A stretch of DNA of 64,000 nucleotides from Desulfovibrio porci (lineage in GTDB: Bacteria > Desulfobacterota > Desulfovibrionia > Desulfovibrionales > Desulfovibrionaceae), in contig NZ_VUMH01000005.1 of the NCBI RefSeq assembly GCF_009696265.1, positions 1 to 64,000 on the forward strand. The letters are read 5' to 3'. Every line of letters begins with the position of its first letter. Positions within the stretch are counted from its first letter, which is position 1. This document shows, piece after piece, positions 1-8,704 of the stretch. The notes below the pieces were generated by a model, which searched no databases, was not told the origin of the DNA, and saw only the letters and a program-made list of their open reading frames with translations. The translations under genes and the position numbers were made by a program.

Positions 1-32
1 TCGACCGCGTGCAGTCAATTTGGCATTCTTAT

Positions 33-112
33 GGCTGTTCACCCTGTCCTCGGCTCGGTTTACTGTTGTCTGTCAACTCCAGCTTTACCGGCTTGAGGCA
101 GGGTGAACAACC
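33..112. repeat. Imperfect inverted repeat near the left edge
   Basis: Two 14-base arms face each other (33-46 and 99-112) with one mismatch, and weaker pairing continues inward. It could be a long hairpin terminator or the facing ends of a decayed insertion sequence. No T-run follows it directly. The rest of the first 390 bases shows no convincing gene on either strand. Confidence 0.5.
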
Positions 113-397
113 TATTGGAACATTACACCTAGGTAAACATTTGGCAATTCACATCACAGGTAAGCAGTCTGGCTGGTTTGTAACGCAGCTTGATATACAT
201 AACCTTATTTCAAAGCCCTGTACTTTGAAGTTGAGCCTGATTAATCTGATAGGCAATGCTATGTTTCGACTGGCCATTTATAGAAATGATGTCCACTGTG
301 GGCAAATAATGTATCGTAATATAGCCAAACAAACGCCGTCAGACAGGGCTTGATTCTCATCCCCAAATAAGCCAACTGCACTATCAAGGAGTGAAAT

Positions 398-634
398 ATG
401 TCTGTAACTTCTCAAGATATTATTGAAATTATTAGAGATGTCAAGCCGAAGCTGGCGAAACGAGAAATCATGCCTGATACCCCACTTACAGCGGAGGGCC
501 TAGATTCCCTTGATTTGATGAATGTCTATTTTCTTGTTGAGGAGCGTTTTCAAGTCAAGCTTGAGATGAATGAAGATGAGGGAACTGCGCAACTTTTAAG
601 TGTTCAGGATATCTTGGATCATATTCGTGGCTAG
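398..634 (+). CDS. Acyl carrier protein, stand-alone accessory copy
   Basis: This 78-residue protein is a phosphopantetheine-carrying acyl carrier protein. The prosthetic-group serine sits in the GLDSLD motif at residues 34-39, and the length is normal for the family. The start follows a good AAGGAG site about 7 bases upstream. It is AT-rich compared with the core genome and is followed 44 bases later by a KAS III-like gene. It therefore probably serves a dedicated acyl pathway rather than housekeeping fatty acid synthesis, where the acpP gene normally sits beside fabD, fabG and fabF. The pathway's end product cannot be read here; acylation of a surface sugar is one possibility. Confidence 0.85.
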   Translation: MSVTSQDIIEIIRDVKPKLAKREIMPDTPLTAEGLDSLDLMNVYFLVEERFQVKLEMNEDEGTAQLLSVQDILDHIRG

Positions 635-678
635 GCTGTTCATTCAAAAAGCATATTGCAAAAACAGGTTCGTGAAAT

Positions 679-1626
679 ATGCTGCATAATATGCTGGCTT
701 ATGGGATTGAAAATATAGGCTACGCCCTTGGAAGCCACTGCATTGATAATATACAAGCGGCAGCCTCTTATAGTAAGTCAGAAGATTTTATAAGAGATAA
801 AATTGGCTTTCTCACACTGCGCCGCATGGGGCAAGAGCAAAGCCTGCAATCTTTATGCAAAGATGCCTTTAACGATTTAACTAAAAAGCATAGTTTTAGA
901 CCCGAAAGTTGTGAATTACTGATAGTCGTTACGCAAAACCCTGATGGCGGTCATGCTCTTCCCCACATCTCAGCTTTATTACAAAACGAATTAGGTCTTT
1001 CTACAAATATTGCTGCTTTTGATATTGGGCTTGGATGTTCTGGCTATGTTTATGCGTTGAGCATAGCCTGTGCTTTTATGCAACTAAACAATATTAACAA
1101 TGGTCTTTTATTTACGGCAGACCCTTATTCTTCTATCCTGAATTATAATGATGCTAATACACAGCTTCTTTTTGGAGATGCAGCCACTTGCACTTTATTA
1201 TCTAATTCACCTAAATATAAATTAGGAAAATCCTGCTTTGGCACAGATGGTAGCCGAGCAGATTCTTTATGTCTCTTGTCAAATGGCATTCTTGATATGA
1301 AAGGTCGTGATATATTCAATTTTTCTTTGAGTACAATACCTGACATAATTAAACAATGCGTAGAGAATAACAAACTGGATAAAGAAGATATAGATTGCCT
1401 GCTATTGCATCATGCCTCAAAATTTATTGTTGATACTATTGGGCAAAGGCTATCTCTGCCCAATGCTACTGTTCCCTTCCTCCTTCAAGATATAGGCAAT
1501 TGTGTTTCTTCTACTATCCCAATTGCGCTCTCTCGCCTTGATAGTAATTTCAAAAACATTCTGATTTCAGGCTTTGGTGTCGGCCTGTCATGGGGAGCTA
1601 GTGTTCTATTCCATACTGAGCTTTGA
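679..1626 (+). CDS. 3-oxoacyl-ACP synthase III (FabH)-like enzyme
   Basis: The 315-residue protein has the thiolase fold signature of ketoacyl-ACP synthase III. The nucleophile is Cys120 in GLGCSGYVYAL, the catalytic histidine is His244 in LLHHASK, and the asparagine is Asn274 in GNCVSSTIP. All three FabH catalytic residues are thus present, so the enzyme is probably active. FabH enzymes condense an acyl-CoA with malonyl-ACP. Its partner is very likely the acyl carrier protein just upstream, which is in the same direction and equally AT-rich. Similar ACP/KAS III pairs occur in polysaccharide and lipid-modification clusters, but no other member of such a cluster is visible because the window edge cuts the island. 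Confidence 0.85.
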   Translation: MLHNMLAYGIENIGYALGSHCIDNIQAAASYSKSEDFIRDKIGFLTLRRMGQEQSLQSLCKDAFNDLTKKHSFRPESCELLIVVTQNPDGGHALPHISALLQNELGLSTNIAAFDIGLGCSGYVYALSIACAFMQLNNINNGLLFTADPYSSILNYNDANTQLLFGDAATCTLLSNSPKYKLGKSCFGTDGSRADSLCLLSNGILDMKGRDIFNFSLSTIPDIIKQCVENNKLDKEDIDCLLLHHASKFIVDTIGQRLSLPNATVPFLLQDIGNCVSSTIPIALSRLDSNFKNILISGFGVGLSWGASVLFHTEL

Positions 1627-1980
1627 AGATATAAAGAAATTCGTATCCGTTCAGGGGTAGCGCAAAAGCAGGGTATCGCACGGCATTAGGCAGACATTTG
1701 GATGCCCATCGCCTGGCTTTCGAGCCGAACCGATACGATTTTTGAACTATGCCTAGTCATTCTGTCATATTAAATCGACAATATACTCGCATGGCGTTAG
1801 ACACATCATTGTTATTATGAAAGTCACGGCTGTTCTAAATTAATATAATATTTTATTTTCGTCCCAATATATGTACGCATATTCTCAATATATTGCTTAA
1901 TATCACTATCACTGTAGCTATTATTTTTATTTTCCGGATGATGTATTATATGCCTAATTTTTTTCTGATAAACATATATA
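1627..1980. other. AT-rich gap without a supported gene
   Basis: No convincing coding region is visible. Bases 1642-1652 and about 1726-1736 form an 11-base inverted repeat with one mismatch. The first arm opens with a GTATCCGTTCAGGGG-like stretch that resembles the terminus of IS66-type insertion sequences. This is only a resemblance. The rest is low-complexity AT-rich sequence. Confidence 0.35.
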
Positions 1981-2335
1981 TTATTCTGTTTCTTCTCCAT
2001 TTTTATTCAGTCTGGTATAAGTTATTTTTTCTTGCGTGCTTGCATATTTATTTTTCAAGTTTTCAGCTTCAATATAGCCATACAGAGCATTATGATAATC
2101 TGTCGATGCTGTTCTAAATGCCTGATAATTAATTTCTGCACTTGATTTATTATTTAGAACTAATGGAGTAACAGAATTTCCTAAAGAAATATTCCCTTTT
2201 TGATCAATTTTAAGCACAATTACTTTTGTATTTTTATCTTTTAAAGCTTCGCAAATACTCCTTCTGAATGTGTAGCAATTATGAGCTGTGACTTTTGATG
2301 TCCATTTTCTGTGAATAAGCCTTTATAATGATATA
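1981..2335 (-). pseudogene. C-terminal remnant of an AAA/OLD-like ATPase
   Basis: The minus strand reads SQLIIATHSE, the Walker B-proximal H-loop signature of AAA_15/OLD-type ATPases, then shifts frame near 2262. It continues as SICEALKDKNTKVIVLKID and runs another 70 or so residues to a stop at 1981. The upstream coding part is missing beyond about 2335, where unrelated sequence starts with GTAAGCGTCC, similar to an IS66-type end. The fragment is AT-rich like its surroundings. Such ATPases are common in phage defence loci, but what is left cannot work because the Walker A part is gone and the frame is broken. Confidence 0.6.
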
Positions 2336-2561
2336 ATATTTGTAAGCGTCCACAATGATTGAGGGCAAAGGCCATGTCCGGCCATGGCTTTCTTCCTTGA
2401 TCCTGTCCCTCTCTCCTTATAATGCCACGTGGGTGCAACTGATGCCTTCCCGCAGTTATTTGCGGTTATTTGCAAGCCCCTCAGGTCTCCCACAGACTAT
2501 ACTATTCTCAACGCTGACCCCCTGCAATTGAAGAGGGGTACCCCGCCAGAGCGCCAACGCT

Positions 2562-2595
2562 CGCGATTTACCCTCGCAGTGAGGGCAAAATCGCG
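2562..2595. repeat. Hairpin with 15-base arms
   Basis: A near-perfect inverted repeat (CGCGATTT...CCCTC facing GAGGGC...AATCGCG) with a 4-base loop. It lies in the non-coding stretch between the ATPase remnant and the LuxR-type remnant, where I see no gene between 2343 and 2752. No T-run follows, so a terminator role is uncertain. Confidence 0.5.
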
Positions 2596-2752
2596 GGTTG
2601 CTGGCCTTTTTGCGTATAACTTCTTAAAATTCCAACATTTTTTTCGCTCCAAGAAAAAACAAAAAATTTTGCAAACCTAGTAAAAAGGCCACTGCCCAGC
2701 TTTTCTTCAACGTGGTACGAAGTAGGAAATACCTTTTCGTAGGAAAAAAGCC

Positions 2753-2862
2753 ATGCAGAACCTTACACCTGCAGAGACGAAGATTTTTGATCTTTTTTTA
2801 AGGGCTACAGCAATGCAGAAATTGCCGAAGAGCTTGGCATTGTAATAAGAACTGAAAAATAA
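2753..2862 (+). pseudogene. LuxR/GerE-type helix-turn-helix, frameshifted
   Basis: The reading begins MQNLTPAETKIFDLF and, after a one-base shift in a run of seven T's near 2792-2798, continues KGYSNAEIAEELGIVIRTEK before a stop. Together these match the LuxR/GerE DNA-binding domain (LTPxE...G.SN.EIAEELGIS..TVK). No receiver or sensor domain is present, and the C-terminal recognition part is cut short. It is most likely a dead fragment; a programmed slip on the T-run or a sequencing error are alternatives. Confidence 0.55.
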
Positions 2863-2966
2863 AAGAACAAAACAATTGCATATCTACTCGTCAGCTTATT
2901 TCTTTATGCTATCAACGCTGTTGGCAAAATATTGACCCTTGATGATATGTCATTAATCAAGACCTA

Positions 2967-3299
2967 ATGTGCAGTATGAGTCAAGTTATTGTTGTCAGCC
3001 CAGAGCAGCTACACTATCTGGTTGCGAGCGCTGTTCGTGATGGCGTCAGTCAGGCATTGAAAGGTATTACTCAAACCTCGACTGGAAGCATGCCTGAGAA
3101 CGAAGCCGCACGATACCTTGGCGTCTCGCCCAACACACTGCGCAGTTGGCGGTGTCAAAAAATAGGCCCGGTTTATCATAAGTCGGGCCGGGCAGTGCGT
3201 TATTCAAAAGCTGACCTTGATATTTGGCAAGCTACTAATCGCATTCTGACGGTAGACTCTCAGGAGATTCAGGGACGTTTTGATGGAATGTCGCGCTGA
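2967..3299 (+). CDS. Excisionase/MerR-like HTH DNA-binding protein
   Basis: A 110-residue protein (or 107 if it begins at the second ATG, 2976). Residues about 43-90 fit the HTH_17 excisionase family: ENEAARYLGVSPNTLRSWR is the helix-turn-helix, followed by GPVYHKSGRAVRYSKADLDIW, the typical wing of excisionases and AlpA-like regulators. It converges on and overlaps the integrase remnant by 65 bases, the usual company of an excisionase. It probably directed excision or control of the island. No clear ribosome-binding site precedes either start, so the start is uncertain. Confidence 0.75.
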   Translation: MCSMSQVIVVSPEQLHYLVASAVRDGVSQALKGITQTSTGSMPENEAARYLGVSPNTLRSWRCQKIGPVYHKSGRAVRYSKADLDIWQATNRILTVDSQEIQGRFDGMSR

Positions 3300-4448
3300 T
3301 GGTTTTGGCCGTGATATTGCGGGTTGCATCCATAAGATGGGTGTAGCGCTTGGTCATTTTCAGCGAATGATGGCCCAGCCTGTCTGCAATGGTGAGCTGC
3401 GCCTGCCCACCACAGGGCAGCCAAGAGGCATAGGTATGCCGCAAGGTATGGAAGACAACACGCTGCCGTCTGTCCTGAATTTTCAGATGCGTTTCCCGTC
3501 CATCTGCCTTTCTGATGACTTCACCGGAATTATTCAGCCCAAGTTTATCCACAGCACGGTTGAAGGATTCAGACGCAGCCCTCATGACACCACCATCTCT
3601 CGCTGGGAAAAGCAGAGCACTCATTGGGCCTTTGGGCAAATCGCACAGAGTCATGACCACTTCATCTGTCATGACCGCGTATCGCGAGCGTCCGCTTTTG
3701 GATTCAGCAATATAGAGGGTATTGCTCTCAAAGCGCACATCAGCCCGGCGCAGGCGGGCAATCTCGCCAAAGCGCAGGCCGCAATGCATACTCACCAGTG
3801 CCATCAGCCATGTCTGATGGCTCCGTCTCTTCAATTCATCGAGCAGAGCTCTGGCCTCTTGAGGCGTAAGGAAACGCTCTCGCGCATTGTTGGTCCTGGG
3901 CAAGGTCAGACCTCTTCAAAAGGCATCGGCCCTCTGTAGAGCTGCCACATACGCATACGCCGCATGACCCTGCGCACAAGCCCGACAGCGTGCCTTATGG
4001 TCTGGGCGGATTTCCCTGCGGCACGCATTTCACCCATGAGCTGATCAAGCCGGTGTGCTGTTATTTGTTGCAAGGGCAGTGCGCAGAGAGGTTTGAGATG
4101 TCCGCGTATCAAACTCAAATCCGGGCCGGTTGTTTTCCCATTCGCCTCAAGCCAGTCACGCAAATAGTGCTCCCATGCCTGCCCCAAGGTGATATTCGTG
4201 GCACGGGGCAAAGCCGCTTCCCCCATCGCAGCATTGGTCTTGGCTTCGTTTACAAGGCGTGCCCTCATCTCGGATGCAAGCGCAGCAGAGAATCCCTCAC
4301 TCGCTCATCCTACATCCTTGCGGACTCGCTTGCCCGTTGTGTCACGATAGTCTATGGTGTCGCACATATCAGGGCGTCCTCTGTATCTCCGATCTGCGCT
4401 TTCACGGACTTGAACACCAGGATATTTGGTGGATTTTCGATGGCTCAT
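3235..4448 (-). pseudogene. int: Tyrosine-family integrase, broken
   Basis: The gene starts at MSHRKSTKYPGV (ATG at 4448) and reads in one frame to KRVRKDVG, where a TGA replaces what should be a tryptophan codon before ASEGFSAALASE. The same frame continues through the SAM-like core-binding domain (ITLGQAWEHYLRDWL) to PFEEV. It is then broken by a frameshift near 3904-3908 ahead of LPRTNNARERFLTPQEA. The catalytic domain keeps GLRFGEI (first Arg), HTLRHTYASW (His-x-x-Arg), GHHSLKMT and the tyrosine in KRYTHL. One nonsense codon and one frameshift make it a pseudogene of a once standard integrase of about 400 residues. It points away from the tRNA-Arg fragment, the typical layout of an integrase beside its attachment site. 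Confidence 0.85.
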
Positions 4449-4459
4449 CTTGCACCTCA

Positions 4460-4488
4460 TTGCGACCTAAAATCGGATTTTGCGACCT
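4460..4488. promoter_or_regulatory. Two direct repeats upstream of the integrase
   Basis: TTGCGACCT occurs at 4460-4468 and again at 4480-4488, exactly 20 bases apart, just before the integrase start codon. A 20-base spacing puts both on the same DNA face. They could be arm-type integrase sites or an operator controlling int. This is inferred from position only. Confidence 0.4.
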
Positions 4489-4605
4489 GATTGCGATTCT
4501 CGCGCAATCTCTCCATATCCGTCACCATCTCGTAAGGCTTTATATTCACAGGATTTTGTACACAGAGATACAAGGAGATGCAAGCGTATCTTTCGCCCAG
4601 AATGG

Positions 4606-4651
4606 GCTCCTAAGCTGTAGGCCGCAGATTCGATTCCTGCCGGGCGCACCA
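4606..4651 (+). other. Attachment site: 3' part of tRNA-Arg(CCT)
   Basis: The sequence reads as a tRNA from the anticodon loop CTCCTAA, through the variable and T arms (GATTCGATTCCTGC), to the acceptor end GGGCGCACCA. The 5' half (acceptor, D arm, 5' anticodon stem) is absent: the bases before the loop do not pair with GCTGT. This is the expected scar of an island integrated by crossover in the anticodon loop of tRNA-Arg(CCT). The complete tRNA gene should lie at the other end of the island, outside the window. A terminator-like hairpin follows. Confidence 0.75.
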
Positions 4652-4660
4652 GCCGGAAAC

Positions 4661-4697
4661 GCAGGCAATTACATTGTTGCGGCTGCCTGTTTTTTTG
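4661..4697 (+). terminator. Rho-independent terminator after the tRNA-Arg end
   Basis: A CAGGCA/TGCCTG stem is followed by eight T's. In the ancestral arrangement it ended the tRNA-Arg transcript. Confidence 0.65.
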
Positions 4698-4738
4698 CGT
4701 TTAGGTTATGCCGTTAAGCTATCGAGGATGAAAGCGCC

Positions 4739-5776
4739 ATGTTGGTATCAGCCGGAACCCGGCTTTTCTGCTTTGTTTTGTGTCTGGCGGTCACCTGCTG
4801 CCCGCCTTCTTCATCGGCATGGAGCCAGCCGGGATCCCGTACCGTCGCCGCAACGACCGAGCAGGATGAGGAACGTGCCTGGCAGGCCAGGCCCGAAGAT
4901 CTGCGCCGTGCTCTTCCCAACAACAGCGCGCCGCCGCAACGGCGTGTACCGTTCACACAACTCCCGCCCTTGACCTCGCAGGAAGAGGGGACCATCCGCC
5001 GGGTGAGATTGCCGGGTGACTTGAAGGCCGTGGCTCTGACATTTGACCTCTGCGAACTGGCCACCGTCACCACGGGATATGACGCGGACGTCATCAATTT
5101 TTTGCGGCGCGAGCATATTCCGGCCACTCTTTTTATGGGCGGCAAATGGATGCGCACCCACGCGGAACGGGCCAAGCAACTGATGGCCGAACCTGGATTC
5201 GAAATCGGCAACCATGCTTGGTCACACGGCAATTTCGGCATTATGGACCAGCAAAGCATGCGTGATCAGGCGCTCTGGACCCAGACGGAATATGAGACGT
5301 TGCGCGAGGACATCCTCCGGCGGGCAGAAGCTGCGGGTATGCCCGCGCCGAACATGCCGCCCGTGCCCGAATTGTTCCGGCTGCCGTACGGGCGTTGCTC
5401 GGATCAGGCCCTGACGCTCCTGGCCCGGTTGGGTTTGCGGGTCATCCAGTGGGATGTGGTGGCCGAGACCATGGCGGATAACAGCCGCCCGGAGTTGGCC
5501 GTGGATGTGGCGCGCCGCGTACGGCCCGGCTCCATTCTTCTCTTTCATGCCAACCGTGTGCCCACGGGCACGGCGTCGCTGCTGAAAGGCGTGGTGCGCG
5601 AACTGCGCCGCAAAGGATATCATTTTGTGACGGCAGGTACCTTGTTGGCCTTGGGGGAGCCCTTGAGTACGCGGGACGGTTATTTCAACAAACCCGGCGA
5701 CAATAAGGCGTTGGACGCGCGTTTTGGCGTGGACGGCACAGGCAGGCGGGCGTCCATGCACAGAAAGATGGATTAG
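4739..5776 (+). CDS. Exported polysaccharide deacetylase (NodB fold)
   Basis: A 345-residue protein with an N-terminal signal peptide (hydrophobic FCFVLCLAVTCC, then SSSAWS). It has a proline-rich linker and a NodB-homology domain from about residue 95: VALTFDLCE (first motif), GNHAWSH (metal-binding His pair) and RLPYGRCS. The first motif normally reads TFDDGP; here it is TFDLCE, so the usual second Asp is replaced. Such enzymes remove acetyl groups from peptidoglycan or other polysaccharides in the periplasm. The start follows a GAGGA site about 10 bases upstream. It is the first core gene right of the island. Confidence 0.85.
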   Translation: MLVSAGTRLFCFVLCLAVTCCPPSSSAWSQPGSRTVAATTEQDEERAWQARPEDLRRALPNNSAPPQRRVPFTQLPPLTSQEEGTIRRVRLPGDLKAVALTFDLCELATVTTGYDADVINFLRREHIPATLFMGGKWMRTHAERAKQLMAEPGFEIGNHAWSHGNFGIMDQQSMRDQALWTQTEYETLREDILRRAEAAGMPAPNMPPVPELFRLPYGRCSDQALTLLARLGLRVIQWDVVAETMADNSRPELAVDVARRVRPGSILLFHANRVPTGTASLLKGVVRELRRKGYHFVTAGTLLALGEPLSTRDGYFNKPGDNKALDARFGVDGTGRRASMHRKMD

Positions 5777-6750
5777 CTGTTTGCGTAAACCGGACGTCTG
5801 ATCCTTTTCGGCGTTTGCTCCCAACATATTGCGCCATTCCCACGGCGGCATAGCCTCCTCGTTTCTCCACTATCTCTTTTTTCCTTTATCGGCCTTGCGC
5901 GCGTCTTTGAACCATTGCGGAACCGGACCCGACAGTGGCGCTGGTATATCCAGGCCTGTTTGGCGCGCGCCATCCTGGCGCTGCTGCCCCGTTCCTCATG
6001 GACTATATCCATGGTAATCACCTGATCTGTGCTTCTGGCGGGGCATCACGCGCGTCATGCCGTTGTCAGCTCCACTTCTGGTGAATTATGCCTGTTAGAC
6101 AGGGCTGTCTCGCATATCGCTTGGCGCAATGGTAAATCTATCGCCATCATGTATGCCCATGTCGCCGTCTTCTCAGGGCGTATTGTTTCATAATTATCAT
6201 CATAGCAAGCTATCTCGCATAGATAACAGAATATTTTTGTCGATAACTTAAGATTTAGTTCCCAAATCCATTTTTTGCAGACTGTTCGCGGGGCAGTCGA
6301 AAATGAAAAACTTCAAACCATCTTTTCATAGTGTTATTTTAGTGAACTGAGTGACCTATAATAATTATTCTTGCTGCCGATAAGCTTGGCAAAGTACATG
6401 ATTCAGGATAATTTTAGTAAAAAGATATGTTTAATTTGAAGGCTGTTTTCGACCAACCCCTAGTTCGATACGCTGTTTTGAGGTTGGTCGGGATGTCTTG
6501 GCAGGTATGGCCCCTGTCAATATCCTCTTGAATACATTACGCTTCGTCCACGCTGGCGGTTCTGAATGAAAAATAAAACCGGATATGATCTGGTTTCAAT
6601 ATAGACAATATCCGCATCCGGTCGCGCTACTGTCGCGCGATGCTGCCCGGATAGCGGGTTTGTAGTGGGAAGGGGTTCACTGTCCATGCCGGAGAATGGT
6701 GCTGCATGTTTCTCCGGCGCCTTACATGCACCATAGAGAGGGGTAAAATC
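5777..6750. other. Long intergenic region without a supported gene
   Basis: Nearly 1 kb separates the deacetylase from the chemoreceptor. Short open frames on both strands at about 5773-6021 lack family signatures and normal codon use. The stretch around 6180-6460 is AT-rich. I see no RNA gene, array or repeat. It may hold the chemoreceptor promoter or remnants of lost genes. Confidence 0.4.
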
Positions 6751-8634
6751 ATGTGGCGGTCTTTACGAGTTCATTACAAGCTTCTGGCTTGTAATGTGGT
6801 CTGTGTTGCATTCATTTTCATAATCATATGTATGGCGACATCCGGTTTGCCGCAAACGCCGTCCACAGGCCCGGCTGACGGGGGTGTACAGCTCTGGGGC
6901 TGGGGCGCCACATTTAGCGTCTGTGTGTTGATTCTGGGGTTTCTGGTGGGAATGAATATCGAAAAACCAATTCAGCGCGGCAGGGTGTTTGCTGAGAAGC
7001 TGGCTTCCGGAGACTTTGAAGTCCGCTGGCATGAGAAGGCCGGGGGCGAATTGGGCGATATGGCCACAGCGCTGAATCGGGCTCTGGATATCGTGCTGGA
7101 TCAATCGTCGCAGTACAGGGACATTCTCAATTCACTGCCCAATCCGCTGGCGACGCTGGATAAAGATCGCAATTTCACCTTTGTCAACACGGCGGCGGAA
7201 AAGCAGTTCGGTATGCTCTGCGGGGATTTGTTGGGCAAGCAGTGTTCCAATTGGGGGGCTGTTGTCTGTAATACAGAGCACTGTGCTTTGGAGTGCTACT
7301 TGCGAGGCATCAAGGATGTGGTTTTCCATCAACCGGGCATGGGCACGCTCAAAGCCATGGTGGTTCCGCTGAATGACCGTGCGGGCGAGCATGTCGGTTA
7401 TATCGACATGGTCTTTGATATTACCGAGGAATACAACAACCGTCAGCGCATTGCGTCTTTGCATGACACCATCGCCGAATCCGCCAGTGAAGCGCAGGCT
7501 GTTGCCCAGCGCCAGTCTCAGGTCTTTGAGACTGTCATTGCCCAGCTTGCCACAACTTCCGGTATCGCCCGCGAGCAGGACGAAGCCTCCAAACAGACCT
7601 CCGGTGAGGTCGAGGACATGAACGCGACCATGACGCATATTGCCGAACGGGCGGCGGATGCCACGCTCAACGCTCAAGCCTCGGAGGAAGAAGCAGGGCG
7701 GGGCGCGGCCATGGTGGAGCAGGCCATTGAGGGCGTCGGGCGGCTTACGGCGCAGATTCATGCTCTGGCGGGCAATATGGATAAGTTGAACGAGCATTCC
7801 ACCAATGTCAGCCATGTGATTACGCTCATTGAGGATATCGCGGACCAGACCAATCTGCTCGCCCTGAACGCGGCCATTGAGGCGGCACGAGCCGGAGAAG
7901 CCGGTCGGGGCTTTGCCGTGGTGGCGGATGAGGTGCGCAAGCTGGCGGAAAAGACCATGCAGGCCACCGGAGAGGTGGCCCAGGCGGTCAAATCCATCCA
8001 GTCCAGCGCGCAGACAAGTTCGCGCTCCACCAGTCAGGCTGTGGAACTCTCCACGGAGTCAAAGGAATTCATCAGCCAGTTCGGGGCGATTCTCAACCGC
8101 ATTCTGGACATGGCCCGCAAGACGGCTGCTGAAATTCACGCCATCGCGTCCGCCGCTGAAACCCAGAGCTCCATTACAGACAGCATCAGAGAACGGATGA
8201 AAAGTCTGAGCTCAAACGCGCAGGAATCCGCCGCCAACATGGAGGAGAGCACCCAGCAGGTGACGGAATTGGGCGAACTCTCTCAGCAACTCAGACGCAT
8301 TATTGACTCTATGCGTGACGACAAACGCCGGGCCGAACGTATTTCATTGGAAAGTCCTACGGAAGGCTTTCTCGAACACAAGGGCCGGAAGGTACGTCTT
8401 TTTGTGGTCAATATCAGCACCACCGGCATCTGTGTGCAGTATCTGGACCCCGTACGGGCGGAGCAGGACGAGCAGGTGGATATCGTGCTGGAGCAGGCGC
8501 CCTGGCATTTGCATGAGCGGGCCATGCTTGTCTGGAAGGATGACCAGTATTGCGGTCTGCAATGGATTCAGCCGCTCTCCCTCAGTACGGAACAAATCAA
8601 GAAAAATGCGGCAGCCAGTATTCCGCTTTCATAA
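6751..8634 (+). CDS. Methyl-accepting chemotaxis protein with PAS and C-terminal PilZ domains
   Basis: A 627-residue receptor. Two membrane helices (about 11-29 and 53-69) are separated by only a short periplasmic loop. HAMP follows (70-120), then PAS (about 123-228) carrying four cysteines (165, 173, 178, 182). The signalling hairpin tip lies in [20 protein letters not shown] (360-379). The C-terminal part (about 522-620) has the PilZ signature: R526-x3-R530 and N554-x-S556-x-x-G559. PilZ domains bind c-di-GMP, so the receptor may join second-messenger level to CheA signalling. With so small a periplasmic loop it probably senses a cytoplasmic signal through PAS. The start was chosen for its GAGAGGGG site; an ATG 45 bases upstream lacks one. 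Confidence 0.9.
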   Translation: MWRSLRVHYKLLACNVVCVAFIFIIICMATSGLPQTPSTGPADGGVQLWGWGATFSVCVLILGFLVGMNIEKPIQRGRVFAEKLASGDFEVRWHEKAGGELGDMATALNRALDIVLDQSSQYRDILNSLPNPLATLDKDRNFTFVNTAAEKQFGMLCGDLLGKQCSNWGAVVCNTEHCALECYLRGIKDVVFHQPGMGTLKAMVVPLNDRAGEHVGYIDMVFDITEEYNNRQRIASLHDTIAESASEAQAVAQRQSQVFETVIAQLATTSGIAREQDEASKQTSGEVEDMNATMTHIAERAADATLNAQASEEEAGRGAAMVEQAIEGVGRLTAQIHALAGNMDKLNEHSTNVSHVITLIEDIADQTNLLALNAAIEAARAGEAGRGFAVVADEVRKLAEKTMQATGEVAQAVKSIQSSAQTSSRSTSQAVELSTESKEFISQFGAILNRILDMARKTAAEIHAIASAAETQSSITDSIRERMKSLSSNAQESAANMEESTQQVTELGELSQQLRRIIDSMRDDKRRAERISLESPTEGFLEHKGRKVRLFVVNISTTGICVQYLDPVRAEQDEQVDIVLEQAPWHLHERAMLVWKDDQYCGLQWIQPLSLSTEQIKKNAAASIPLS

Positions 8635-8650
8635 CAGGTACGCAACTCTT

Positions 8651-8696
8651 CTCATGATGCAACAAAGCCCCGGACGGGGCTTTGTTGCATCATGAG
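8651..8696. terminator. Bidirectional terminator with perfect 21-base arms
   Basis: An exact 21-base inverted repeat with a GGAC loop lies between two convergent genes. The GCCCCGGACGGGGC core is flanked by A-run and T-run and can end transcripts from both sides. Confidence 0.85.
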
Positions 8697-8704
8697 AGTC
8701 TGAC

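Noticed and set aside
9..353. A 114-codon frame at the left edge
   Set aside because: No ribosome-binding site, no domain, and it spans the inverted repeat; not called as a gene.
4574..4651. A full tRNA-Arg gene at the attachment site
   Set aside because: The bases before the anticodon loop do not form a D arm or acceptor 5' strand, so only the 3' part is present.
5773..6021. Overlapping short frames in the long intergenic region
   Set aside because: No motif and atypical composition on both strands.
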